Of a stretch of DNA of 46,110 bases, positions 36,780 through 45,700 are shown piece by piece. The stretch comes from Bacteroidales bacterium (GTDB lineage: Bacteria > Bacteroidota > Bacteroidia > Bacteroidales > UBA10428), in NCBI GenBank assembly GCA_016926235.1, contig JAFGOZ010000226.1, positions 1 through 46,110 on the forward strand. The letters run 5' to 3'. The notes below the pieces were generated by a model. That model did no database searches. It saw only the letters and a program-made list of their open reading frames with translations, and was not told the origin of the DNA. Position 1 is the stretch's first letter. Every line of letters starts with the position of its first letter. The position numbers and the translations under genes were made by a program.

Positions 36780-37292
36780 ATGGCATTAATAAAAACTTTA
36801 CCGGGATTTACTCCATCATTTGGCAAAAACTGCTATTTATCTGAAAATGCAACAATAATTGGAGATGTTATTACAGGGGATGATTGCAGCATCTGGTTTA
36901 ATGCAGTATTACGAGGAGATGTAAATCCCATTCGAATCGGTAACCGGGTAAATATACAGGATGGATGTATGCTTCATACATTGCATAAAAAGTCAGTAGT
37001 TGAAATTGGGGATAATGTAACGATTGGACATAACGCAATTATTCATGGAGCAAAAATTGAAAAAAATGTACTTATCGGAATGGGGGCAATTATCCTTGAT
37101 CATTCAATAATAAAAGAAAACTCTATAGTAGCTGCAGGTGCATTAGTTTTGGAACATACAGTAGTTGAATCAGGATGGATATATGGAGGAGTACCGGCAA
37201 AAAAACTCAAAGAATTAGATACTAAAGCAATCGAAAGAATGATCCTTAAAAGCGCTGAAAATTATTTAAAATATGTTGAATGGTATAAATAG
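36780..37292 (+). CDS. Gamma-carbonic anhydrase-like hexapeptide protein
   Basis: The 170-aa left-handed beta-helix protein of the YrdA/PaaY/Cam group carries the full metal and active-site set of gamma-carbonic anhydrases: Arg45, Asp47, Gln60, Asp61, and His66, His84 and His89 as zinc ligands (motifs VLRGDVNPIRIG, NIQDGCMLH, TIGHNAIIHG). The hexapeptide repeats run from about residue 25 to 145 and the chain ends with GGVPAKKLKELD. Many close relatives show no measurable CO2 hydration, so activity is uncertain. The short length without an N-terminal extension fits the YrdA type. It is convergent with the 37360 gene, with a palindrome between them. Confidence 0.92.
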   Translation: MALIKTLPGFTPSFGKNCYLSENATIIGDVITGDDCSIWFNAVLRGDVNPIRIGNRVNIQDGCMLHTLHKKSVVEIGDNVTIGHNAIIHGAKIEKNVLIGMGAIILDHSIIKENSIVAAGALVLEHTVVESGWIYGGVPAKKLKELDTKAIERMILKSAENYLKYVEWYK

Positions 37293-37298
37293 CTGTTG

Positions 37299-37345
37299 GC
37301 TTTTAGCTATTGGCCTTTGCTCACTAATAGCTAATGACTAAAAGC
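37299..37345. terminator. Palindromic sequence between convergent genes
   Basis: GCTTTTAG (37299-37306) pairs with CTAAAAGC (37338-37345), and TTAGCTATT (37303-37311) pairs with AATAGCTAA (37326-37334). The left arm fits two overlapping partners because the right side contains a partial duplication (AATAGCTAATGACTAAAAGC). It starts 7 nt after the carbonic anhydrase stop, between two converging genes, so it is probably a bidirectional transcription end. Similar AGCTA-rich palindromes are seen in other Bacteroidota intergenic regions (recollection). Confidence 0.5.
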
Positions 37346-37359
37346 TAATCACAAAAATA

Positions 37360-38058
37360 TCATTCCACATTTACATCCTTAAACAGCATGCTTTTAATTT
37401 TATACTCCTCTTCAACCGTAATTTTTCTTACTTCTTTTTCCTTACCTGCCAATTTCTTTATAGCAAAATATGCTAATGGAATGACGGCAGTGAAGTTAAC
37501 CATCTGATCAGGCTGGATCATGCCACGGTTCATATTACGATAATTTTGTTGATCAATAGCATTCTTTGTATGCTGGTCTGCATCCCATACAGGTTGTGAG
37601 GTCAATCCCTGATAAGCAGCCAGTTTCATGTTATTCATCGCATTTTGGCTTTGTTGACTTTCCACCTGGGTATTGGTCATAGCCATTTTAATATCTCCAA
37701 TTATTCGTGGATATATAACTACTTCTTTAATTTTTATTGTATCACGGGTCATCCGAATCCCTACCAGATATTCTAGTGAAGGTAATGTATCAGTGACCAC
37801 AAACATGACAGTTTTATACCCTACATAACTAAAACGTACTGTATCTCCGGTATTTGCATGAAAATAAAAATGTCCCTGCTGGTCAGTTATGCCACCCTTA
37901 TTTTTTACAATATAATGAGCAGCTACTAAGGGTTTCATGCTATCACTTTCGTAAACAATACCACTAAAAAATACAGAATCGGATGTAACCTCCTGTGACA
38001 CCAATTTAAATGGGATTAACAATAATAGTAACCAAACCGTTTTAAAAAATCTAATCAT
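37360..38058 (-). CDS. Secreted protein with carboxypeptidase-regulatory-like domain
   Basis: The 232-aa protein has a signal peptide (WLLLLLIPFKLVSQ). A CarboxypepD_reg-like beta-sandwich follows (about residues 30-115; FFSGIVYESDSMKPLVAAHY, GGITDQQGHFYFHANTGDTV, FSYVGYKTVMF). This domain commonly leads TonB-dependent receptors, but here no plug or barrel follows. The last 100 residues are Gln/Asn/Met-rich, with a short hydrophobic piece (FTAVIPLAYFAIKKL). I infer a small periplasmic or surface protein of unknown role, or a shortened relative of larger receptors. It is 62 nt downstream of the nitroreductase on the same strand, so possibly cotranscribed. Confidence 0.75.
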   Translation of the reverse strand: MIRFFKTVWLLLLLIPFKLVSQEVTSDSVFFSGIVYESDSMKPLVAAHYIVKNKGGITDQQGHFYFHANTGDTVRFSYVGYKTVMFVVTDTLPSLEYLVGIRMTRDTIKIKEVVIYPRIIGDIKMAMTNTQVESQQSQNAMNNMKLAAYQGLTSQPVWDADQHTKNAIDQQNYRNMNRGMIQPDQMVNFTAVIPLAYFAIKKLAGKEKEVRKITVEEEYKIKSMLFKDVNVE

Positions 38059-38120
38059 TTTTGCTTTTCTCCATTATTCCAAAAATAATGCCTTGTTTTT
38101 CCCGATATTGTTAAGAATAG

Positions 38121-38693
38121 TTAAAACTCAACAATCAAATCCTCCAATGATCTTTTAGGAACATGATGCACCTGATCCTTGTCCCTCCAATATCTAATAT
38201 CTCCGTCCTTCTTCACCGGGTCAATTACAACTGTTTCTTTGGGTTTGCCAATTGCCAGTACATGTAAAATTTCATATTGTTCGGGTACATTAAGGTCTTC
38301 ACGTAAATGATTTCTGTTAATGGACGAAAACATGCAGCCTCCAAGTCCCTTCTCTACGGCAGCTAGCAATATGGTTTGAGCTACAATTCCATCATCACAA
38401 AAATAATTGTTCGATAAATGCTTATCGTGAAGTATAACAATATAAGCAGCAGGCTTTTCGCCTTCTTCAGGTCCATTCCAGTCTTTTAAATATGCCGCCC
38501 ACAGAAGACTTTGAAATATTTTGCTGTTCTTTTCGTCAGTATAAGATAGTATGTATCGCATAGATTGCATATTTCTGGCAGAAGCAGTAAACCTGGCTGT
38601 ATCAATAAACTCCCGGAGGGTTTGCATATCTACTTTTACATCCTGGTAAAATCTTCTGTAACTTCTGTTTTTTTGCACTAAGTCTTTTAGCAT
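38121..38693 (-). CDS. Nitroreductase-family flavoprotein
   Basis: Nitroreductases are FMN enzymes that transfer electrons from NAD(P)H to nitro compounds, quinones or flavins. I chose the ATG at 38693 (190 aa, MLKDLVQKNRSYRRF), the usual opening of the family; a TTG at 38726 adds 11 residues. Features are KNRSYRRF near the start (FMN phosphate contacts), FIDTARFTASARNMQSMRY, DDGIVAQTILLAAVEKGLGGCMFSS split across the core, and HVLAIGKPKETVV near the end. The natural substrate cannot be told. It is divergent from the tetR-led efflux operon and shares a 260-nt control region with it. Confidence 0.88.
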   Translation of the reverse strand: MLKDLVQKNRSYRRFYQDVKVDMQTLREFIDTARFTASARNMQSMRYILSYTDEKNSKIFQSLLWAAYLKDWNGPEEGEKPAAYIVILHDKHLSNNYFCDDGIVAQTILLAAVEKGLGGCMFSSINRNHLREDLNVPEQYEILHVLAIGKPKETVVIDPVKKDGDIRYWRDKDQVHHVPKRSLEDLIVEF

Positions 38694-38770
38694 GAATGAA
38701 ATATTTAAAATTGATTTTTTATTCAAAGTTATGAGATTTCAGGGAGAAATGAAAGGAAGGAAAAGATAAT

Positions 38771-38826
38771 GTATAATGGTGAATGTATAATGGTGAATGT
38801 ATAATGGTGAATGTATAATGGAAAAT
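38771..38826. repeat. 14-bp tandem repeat, four units
   Basis: Units of GTATAATGGTGAAT run at 38771-38784, 38785-38798 and 38799-38812 without change. A fourth copy at 38813-38826 differs at its end (GAAAAT). The preceding AATGTATAAT extends the similarity slightly. It sits in the gap between the divergent nitroreductase and tetR genes, about 50 nt before the tetR -33 box. There are no spacers, so it is not a CRISPR. Slippage makes such arrays likely to vary in copy number between strains. Confidence 0.8.
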
Positions 38827-38877
38827 GAAAGAAATATTACGAAAGACAATAACAAAAGAATAAAATCTATTAGATTA

Positions 38878-38908
38878 TTTGCATTTAATTAGATTTACTA
38901 TACATTTG
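38878..38908 (+). promoter_or_regulatory. Promoter of the tetR-efflux operon
   Basis: TTTG (38878-38881), a 19-nt spacer, then TACATTTG (38901-38908) match the Bacteroidetes consensus TTTG-N19-TAnnTTTG at every fixed position. Transcription should start near 38915. This is the best promoter I find in the window. It is followed at once by the operator palindrome at 38918-38930. Confidence 0.75.
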
Positions 38909-38917
38909 TATAATTAC

Positions 38918-38930
38918 TGACTGTTAGTCA
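38918..38930. promoter_or_regulatory. Likely TetR operator
   Basis: The 13-bp perfect palindrome TGACT-GTT-AGTCA is centred about 30 nt before the tetR ATG and just after the predicted transcription start. TGAC/GTCA half-sites of this form are typical of TetR-family operators. Binding here would block the promoter and make the operon self-regulated (inference). Confidence 0.65.
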
Positions 38931-38953
38931 TTTTTTAATTAAATTCAAAAAAC

Positions 38954-39613
38954 ATGGGCATATCGGAAAGAAAAGAAAGGGAAAAGGAATCGCGGCGAAA
39001 TGAAATTATAGATGCTGCCGAAAAGGTATTTTTCAATAAAGGAGTTGATAGTGCCACGATGGATGAAGTAGCTGAAATAGCTGAATTAAGCAAGGGGACA
39101 TTATACATCTATTTTAAAAACAAGGAAGACCTTCATTTTGCTATATGCAGAAGAGGACTTAGTATCCTTAAAGAATACTTCATAAAAGTAGTCACTCCAG
39201 AAAAAACTGTACTGGAAAACCTCATTGCCATAGGAATTAGTTTTGTGGAGTTTGCGCGGACAAACACGGATTATTTTAAAGTGATGTCACATTTTGAAAA
39301 CAAGGATTATACATCTTCATCACATGACCATGAACACACAGAAAAGGACGATGTAATGAACTTTTTAGTCAGCCTTATTGAAAAAGGCATGCAGGATGGA
39401 TCATTAAGAGACGATCTCATTCCTGACACCGTTGCTCATGTTTTATGGGCTCAAACTACAGGTGTACTTCAATTAATGTCAGTAAAAGATTTTCATCTGA
39501 GTAAACACCATGTAACCGAGAATGATCTGATTCTTGCACATTTTGAGATAATAGTAAATGGAATACGTGTAGATAAAAGCGATCTGGATATTAAAAAATA
39601 CTTTATTAAATGA
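38954..39613 (+). CDS. TetR-family transcriptional regulator
   Basis: The 219-aa repressor has an N-terminal helix-turn-helix at about residues 17-60 (EIIDAAEKVFFNKGVD, TMDEVAEIAELSKGTLYIYF, KNKEDL), the classic TetR layout. The C-terminal ligand-binding half is helical, with a His-rich stretch (SHDHEHTEKDD) near residue 120 that could be a flexible loop or a metal contact. It is the first gene of the efflux unit, and its stop overlaps the start of the TolC-like gene by 4 nt. The operator at 38918-38930 suggests autorepression. The inducer is unknown but is presumably a pump substrate. Confidence 0.93.
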   Translation: MGISERKEREKESRRNEIIDAAEKVFFNKGVDSATMDEVAEIAELSKGTLYIYFKNKEDLHFAICRRGLSILKEYFIKVVTPEKTVLENLIAIGISFVEFARTNTDYFKVMSHFENKDYTSSSHDHEHTEKDDVMNFLVSLIEKGMQDGSLRDDLIPDTVAHVLWAQTTGVLQLMSVKDFHLSKHHVTENDLILAHFEIIVNGIRVDKSDLDIKKYFIK

Positions 39614-40995
39614 CATCCAAAATAAAAAAACTACGGTTATTAGCCTCTCTGCTGTCATTTACTTCTTTAACATATGCACAGCAACCGGTTCTCGATTCCT
39701 ACATAGGAATGGCACTTAAAAGCAACCTTGCATTAAAAGAAAAACAATCATCCTATGAGAAAAGCCTTTTAAGCTTAAAAGAAGCCAAAGGTTTGTTTAT
39801 GCCAAACCTAAGCCTGCAAGCCCGGTATACAGTAGCTGAAGGTGGCCGGACAATTGAGTTCCCTGTAGGTGATATGCTCAACCCGGTGTACTCAACCCTC
39901 AATGCACTTACCGGATCAGATCAATTTCCTCAAATACCAAACCAGGAATTCAATTTCTATCGACCTACCGAGCAGGAAACGAAACTTCACCTGGTGCAAC
40001 CAATCTACAATCCACAAATAAAATACAACAAAAAAATAAAAGAAGAACTGGCAAATACTGAAAAGGCAGATGCTGAAACCTATAAACGTTACCTGGTGGC
40101 CGAAGTCAAAACAGCCTATTTCAACTATTTGAAAGCCATACAAATAAATGGATTGCTGGACAAAACAAAAACACTTCTCGAAGAGAACATTCGGGTAAAT
40201 GAAAAACTATATGCCAATAATATGGTTACATTGGAATACGTTTACCGGTCAAAGTCCGAACTTAGCAAGCTTGAACAACAAAAGGCAGAAGCTTTAAAGG
40301 GTAAAAAGATGGCTGAGGCTTATTTCAACTTCCTTCTTAACAAGCCACTGGAATCAGAAATTGAACAAATTGACACACTTACAATCCCATCAGGCTTTCC
40401 CTCTGTTGACCCGGCCCAGAATATGGCAATGGAAAGAAGAGAAGAGCTACAAATGTTAAACTATTATCAAAACATCACTCAATACAACTATTCCCTTAAC
40501 AGTAAAAACCGTTTACCTACTATTGCAGCAGTAGTTGACTATGGTTTTCAGGGAACCCGTTATGAATTTACAGGCGACTATGATTATATACTGGCAACAA
40601 TTGCTTTACAATGGCCTATATTTACGGGCTTTCAGAATAAATCAAAAATTCAGCAAAGTCTCATAGAAAAAGACATAATAGCCAACAAACAAATTGAGAC
40701 CGAAAATAAAATAAAGCTGGAAGTACAAAATGCTTTCTATTCCCTGCAATCAGCAGAACAATCCATAAAATCAGCCAAAGATCAGGAAAAAACAGCCAAA
40801 GAAGCCTACCGGCTGATGGAAAAGAAATACGGCCAGGGACAGGCAAACCTGCTTGAATACATTGATGCCCGAAATACCATGACCAGTGCTGAAATTAACC
40901 TTATCATTGCTGAATATAACTTTTATATAGAATACGCTAATTATGAACGAACAGCTTGTTTATTTGATCTTACGCCTTATGAAAACCAGAATTAG
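39610..40995 (+). CDS. TolC-family outer-membrane efflux protein
   Basis: The 461-aa protein forms the outer-membrane exit duct of a tripartite pump. It has a signal peptide (LLASLLSFTSLTYAQ) and the two-fold helical hairpin pattern of the family. The halves are alike: LALKEKQSSYEKSLLSLKEA and FMPNLSLQARYTV in the first, IKLEVQNAFYSLQSAEQSIK and GQANLLEYIDARNTMTSAE in the second. The start codon overlaps the tetR stop (ATGA), and the adaptor gene begins before this one ends. Order and overlaps show an operon with coupled translation. Confidence 0.93.
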   Translation: MTSKIKKLRLLASLLSFTSLTYAQQPVLDSYIGMALKSNLALKEKQSSYEKSLLSLKEAKGLFMPNLSLQARYTVAEGGRTIEFPVGDMLNPVYSTLNALTGSDQFPQIPNQEFNFYRPTEQETKLHLVQPIYNPQIKYNKKIKEELANTEKADAETYKRYLVAEVKTAYFNYLKAIQINGLLDKTKTLLEENIRVNEKLYANNMVTLEYVYRSKSELSKLEQQKAEALKGKKMAEAYFNFLLNKPLESEIEQIDTLTIPSGFPSVDPAQNMAMERREELQMLNYYQNITQYNYSLNSKNRLPTIAAVVDYGFQGTRYEFTGDYDYILATIALQWPIFTGFQNKSKIQQSLIEKDIIANKQIETENKIKLEVQNAFYSLQSAEQSIKSAKDQEKTAKEAYRLMEKKYGQGQANLLEYIDARNTMTSAEINLIIAEYNFYIEYANYERTACLFDLTPYENQN

Positions 40996-42016
40996 AATTA
41001 TTACATCGTTTGTTTTTTTTGGTTTAATAGTGTTTTCCTGCAAACCTGAAAAAAACAACCACAAAACTACAGAAATAGTACCTGTTAAGGTATATAAAGT
41101 GCAAAACCAAACCATTTTGTACCCTATCCGGTGCAGCGGGATGTTATCTGCCCAATTACAATCAAAACTAAGTTTTAAAACCGGGGGAGTAATTGAAAAA
41201 ATCTTTGTTAAAGAAGGTGAAAAAGTGAGAAAAGGTGAGATAATGGCCAGGCTTAACCTGTCGGAGATAGATGCAGGTGTTAAAATGGCCACTTCGGGCT
41301 ATGAGAAAGCACAACGGGATTTTGAACGTGCACAGAATTTATATAACGACAGCGTTGCCACCCTGGAACAATACCAAAATGCGAAAACAGCTTTACAGGT
41401 TGCCCAATCCAACTTTGAGATTGCCCGCTTCAATAAGGCTTACTCGGTAATTTCAGCGCCCTCTTCAGGCAAGGTTTTAAAAAAACTTGCTGAAGAAAGT
41501 GAAGTAATTGGTGCCGGACATCCGGTTTTTCTTTTCGCGTCAACTGAAAGTAGCTGGATCGTGAAAACCAGTGTAACAGACAAAGATATTGTACATATTA
41601 AAATGGGGGACTCTGCTCACATAAATTTTGATGCTTATCCCAATGAGATATTCAAAGCCAAAGTATCTGAAACCGGTACTATGGCGGACCCATATACGGG
41701 AACATACGAGATAGAGCTCACTATGCTGCATAATCCTGAAAAAATGACCTCAGGATTTATTGCCAAAGCTGAAATTTATCCTTCGTATAGTAAAATACTA
41801 CCCGTTGTACCTCACAATGCATTAATTGAAGGAAACGAACTGACAGCCTATGTCTATGTTTTGAAGGATAGTATTCCTGTTCGTACAAAAATTACAATCG
41901 ACAAGATTATGGATGAGGGACTAGCTGTGAAAAGCGGGTTAAAAGAGGGGGATGTTGTTATTACAGAGGGCTTGCATTATATAAATAATGGATGTAAGCT
42001 GAAGATAGAAGATTAG
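40979..42016 (+). CDS. RND efflux periplasmic adaptor lipoprotein
   Basis: I chose the ATG at 40979 (345 aa) because it gives a lipoprotein signal, MKTRIRIITSFVFFGLIVFSC, with Cys21 as the lipidated residue; an upstream ATG at 40943 would bury the signal. The chain has the membrane-fusion-protein layout: LSFKTGGVIEKIFVKEGEKV (lipoyl half), a helical hairpin (about 95-150), SAPSSGKVLKKLAEESEVI (second lipoyl half), a beta-barrel with TVTDKD-like contacts, and a C-terminal membrane-proximal domain ending GLKEGDVVITEGLHYI. It links the TolC duct to the RND pump. It overlaps the tolC-like gene by 17 nt and is followed by a 185-nt gap with a large inverted repeat. Confidence 0.92.
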   Translation: MKTRIRIITSFVFFGLIVFSCKPEKNNHKTTEIVPVKVYKVQNQTILYPIRCSGMLSAQLQSKLSFKTGGVIEKIFVKEGEKVRKGEIMARLNLSEIDAGVKMATSGYEKAQRDFERAQNLYNDSVATLEQYQNAKTALQVAQSNFEIARFNKAYSVISAPSSGKVLKKLAEESEVIGAGHPVFLFASTESSWIVKTSVTDKDIVHIKMGDSAHINFDAYPNEIFKAKVSETGTMADPYTGTYEIELTMLHNPEKMTSGFIAKAEIYPSYSKILPVVPHNALIEGNELTAYVYVLKDSIPVRTKITIDKIMDEGLAVKSGLKEGDVVITEGLHYINNGCKLKIED

Positions 42017-42163
42017 ACGGAAGTCCGAAGACGGAAGTCCGAAGGAATGTGAGTGTGAGTATTAGGAGTAAGTGTTGTAATAAGCGGGAATCAAGACTCA
42101 TTACTCCTTACTTCCCGCACTTCACAACTTCCGTCTTCCGACTCCGGTCTTCGGTCTTAAGAC
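42017..42163. repeat. Large complex inverted repeat inside the efflux operon
   Basis: ACGGAAGTCCGAAG is tandemly doubled at 42017-42030 and 42031-42044. GAAGACGGAAGT (42027-42038) has an exact inverted copy ACTTCCGTCTTC (42127-42138), and the similarity extends to about 19 bp with two mismatches. Nested inside is GCGGGAA (42084-42090) / TTCCCGC (42112-42118), and GTCTTAAGAC (42154-42163) is a further palindrome. The whole could fold into one long branched hairpin in the operon transcript, between the adaptor and methyltransferase genes. It looks like a dispersed repeat. It could also reduce downstream expression or protect RNA ends. Confidence 0.6.
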
Positions 42164-42201
42164 TTTTACAAATAAGTATTAAATATAAAATATAAAATAC
42201 C

Positions 42202-42732
42202 ATGACAGACAAACCCATGAAAAATATCACTTTCAGAATGATGAGTTTCATCTTCAGGTTTCGTGATATGACATTTAATCCTGCAACATGGCTCGAAGAA
42301 GCAGGGATAACAGAAAACATGACCATTCTGGATTATGGTTGTGGCCCTGGCACTTATACTATTGCTGCTGCAAAAATGATGAATAATACCGGATCGGTAT
42401 TTGGCCTTGATATTCACCCTTTGGCGATAAAAAATGTAAAACAGAAAGCTGAAAAATTTAACTTAAAAAATATCTCCACCATAATGCCGGGAGAAAACAC
42501 ATCGCTGCCCAGCCAAAGTGTTGATATAGTACTTCTTTATGATGTTTTTCATATGTTTTCCAACAAAGAAGGGATTCTGAAAGAAATACACCGGATACTA
42601 AAACCAGATGGGAAACTGTCATTCAGCGATCATCATATGAAAAAAAGCCGTATTGAAGATATCTTCGGGGATACTAATTTATTCTCCATTGCAGAAAAAA
42701 ATATGTATACAATAACGCTTGTCAAAAAATAA
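42202..42732 (+). CDS. Class I SAM-dependent methyltransferase
   Basis: The 176-aa protein has the Rossmann methyltransferase core. Motif I is ILDYGCGPGTYTIAAA (Asp44, Gly46, Gly48, Gly50), followed by an acidic end of strand 2 (VFGLDIHPLAI). Next come SLPSQSVDIVLLYDVFHMF (motif IV area) and EIHRILKPDGKLSFSDHH. It resembles UbiE/type 11 small-molecule methyltransferases, but the substrate is unknown. It sits between adaptor and pump genes, 11 nt before the RND gene, so it is probably cotranscribed with the pump. One guess is that it modifies or detoxifies a compound the pump exports. A chance insertion in the operon is also possible. Confidence 0.9.
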   Translation: MTDKPMKNITFRMMSFIFRFRDMTFNPATWLEEAGITENMTILDYGCGPGTYTIAAAKMMNNTGSVFGLDIHPLAIKNVKQKAEKFNLKNISTIMPGENTSLPSQSVDIVLLYDVFHMFSNKEGILKEIHRILKPDGKLSFSDHHMKKSRIEDIFGDTNLFSIAEKNMYTITLVKK

Positions 42733-42743
42733 ATTCCTATTAC

Positions 42744-45700
42744 ATGAAACTCCCAAGATTAGCTATAGACAACTTTCAATTTACAATACTTGTTTTTGTC
42801 CTTCTTATTATTGTTGGCATAAGCTCCTACCGTAATATGCCCCGTACTGAAAATCCGGAAATGACCATCCCCGGTGGATCTGTGGTAGCAATATACCCGG
42901 GAGCCAATCCCATTGATCTGGAACAATTGGTAACCATCCCTCTTGAAGAAGCAATAAATGAACTGGATAACATTAAAAAGATCAATACCACCATTCGCGA
43001 CGGGATTGCTCTGATTAGCGTTGAGTTTGATTTTAATTCGAATGCAAAGGATAAGTATGATGAACTCGTACAAAAAGTAAATGAGGTAGCACCGGATCTG
43101 CCTGATGAAATTTACAGCCTCGAAACCATGCAATGGAAATCCGGTGACGTATCGATGTTGCAACTGGCACTTACTTCAGATAGTGCAGAATACAGTGTTT
43201 TGGAGAAACAAGCTGAGAAACTGAAAAGACAATTAAATAAATTGCCGGGTATCCGCAAGGTAGACATAATTGGTTGCCCGGAACAGGAAGTGCGCGTTTC
43301 GCTGGATATGGAGACCATGGCACAAATGGGCATAGACTTCAAGCAGGTTGCTGCGGCCATTATGAGTAACAATGCCAACATACCCGGTGGCAGTATAAAG
43401 CTGGAAGGTAAAAGCTTTGGAATTAAAACCAGCGGGTCATACGTTAATATTGAAGAACTCAAAAACACCGTGGTACACTCCTATATGGGGAAACTCATTT
43501 ACCTCTATAATATTGCAGATGTTTATTATGCCTATGAGGATAATAACTATTACATACGGTATAACGGAAAACGTGGTATCTTTTTATCAGTTATGCAAAA
43601 GGAAGGATTAAACATTTTCCATACCATGGACCTGATAAGACCTGAGGCAGATAAGTTCTCGCATGAGCTGGACAAAGGAATGGAAGTACATACGGTATTT
43701 AACCAGGCCAATGAAGTAGACAATAAAATAAATGGTTTTTTAAAAAATCTGCTTCAGGGGATTATCCTGGTGGGTATTGTCATTCTGCTGGCACTTGGTT
43801 TCAAATCTGCCATCCTGGTAATGATAGCTATTCCATTTTCTATTTTAATCGGTGTAAGTGTACTTGACTTCAGCGGATATGGTTTGGAACAGATATCTAT
43901 TGCAGGCTTAGTGGTTGCACTAGGTTTATTGGTCGATAACTCCATTGTAATGGTTGAAAACATAAACCGCTTCCTGTCATTGGGATATTCCCCCCGCGAG
44001 GCTTCCATTAAAGGAGCATCCGAAATAGGCTGGCCCGTGGTCAGTGCAACTGCTACTACGGTGTTTGCCTTTATTCCTATAATAACTATGCCTGACAAAG
44101 CCGGTGAATTCATTAAAAGCATGCCTATCACCATTATAGCTACGCTCATCGCCTCCATGTTTATTGCATTAATCCTTACTCCACTCATAACCAGCAAGCT
44201 ATTTAAAGGTGAAAAAGCGATCCAGATTAAAAACGGAGATAAAGAACATAATCATTTCGTGAAAACACTTCGCAGGGTGATTGAAGGACCATATCGTAAA
44301 GCGCTGAACTATGTATTAAATCATAAAAAACTCACCTTGTTCTCAGCTATAGCATTGCTATCATTATCCTTATTACTTGCACCCTTTGTAGGTATAAGCT
44401 TTTTCCCCAAGGCTGAGAAACCCCAGTTTATGGTCAGGATAAATTTACCGGAAGGCAGCAACATTGACAAAACAGATAGTGTAACTATGTATGTAGAATC
44501 TGTTCTGGACACCCTTAACAACGTGAGCTTTTTTGCAACAAATGTTGGTCACGGCAACCCGCGTATTTACTACAATGAGATGTCGCGTAACTATGATGCC
44601 GGATTTGCAGAAATTTTTGTTCAATTAAATAAATACAAGAAAGCAAATTTCGACAGTATGATCACGAGCCTGCGTAGCTTTTTCGGGCAGTACACGGGAG
44701 TAAAGATCAATCTGCGTGAATTTGAGCAGGGAGTGCCGGTAGACGCACCCATTATGATTTACGTAACAGGCACCGACCTTGATATGTTAAAATCAATTTC
44801 AACGGATGTAGAAGATATGATAAAAGCACAGCCCGGAGCAATAAATATCGAAAACACTCTTGCAAAGAGACGTGTAGACCTGTTTTTTAATTTAAATAAG
44901 GATAAAGCAAATATGTACGGTGTACCTATTGTAGATATTGACCGTGCCATACGTACAGCTATGACGGGTGCTGCAGTTTCAACATTCCGGGATAAAGAAG
45001 GGAAAGATTTCAACATTGTATTGCGATTGCCAACGGATAGCAAAAATAATTTAAACATTGAAGATTTTGACAAGATCTTTGTTAAATCCATGGCCGGTAA
45101 GATGATCCCGCTTAGCCAGTTAGGTAAGATTGAGTTTAAAGAAGCTCCCAGCATTATAACCCGCTATAACCTGGAACGTACCGCTTTAATAAAAGCCGAT
45201 GTAGAAAAAGACGCTGTTTTAGATGACATTATGAATCCCGTAATTGAACAATTGGAGGGCTATCCCTTTCCTAATGGCTATGGATATCATATTGCCGGGG
45301 AACTGGAAAACAGGAACGAAACGTTTGGAGGCATGGGAACTGCTCTTATTATCGCAATAATATCCATTTTTGCAGTACTTGTGTTACAATTCAAGTCATT
45401 CAAGCAGCCTTTAATTATTTTTATTGCTTTCCCGTTAGGAGTGATCGGAGTGCTTTGGGCATTATTCCTGAGTGGAAATAGCTTTTCGTTCACCGCATTT
45501 ATCGGATTTATAAGCCTTTCGGGAATTGTAATAAATAATGCCATAATACTGGTAGACTATACTAATGTGCTTATGCGTGAGGGAACTCCTCTGCGCGAGG
45601 CTATTACTATTGCAAGTGAAACCCGCTTTATCCCCATCATACTCACTACCCTTACCACGGTTGGAGGGTTATTGCCCCTTACCCTTGCCGGCGGCAGCAT

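Noticed and set aside
38771..38826. Possible CRISPR array
   Set aside because: The 14-bp units are directly adjacent with no unique spacers, and no cas genes are nearby.
43754..44197. Minus-strand frame of 147 aa
   Set aside because: Lies inside the RND pump gene, opposite membrane helices. A shadow without its own features.
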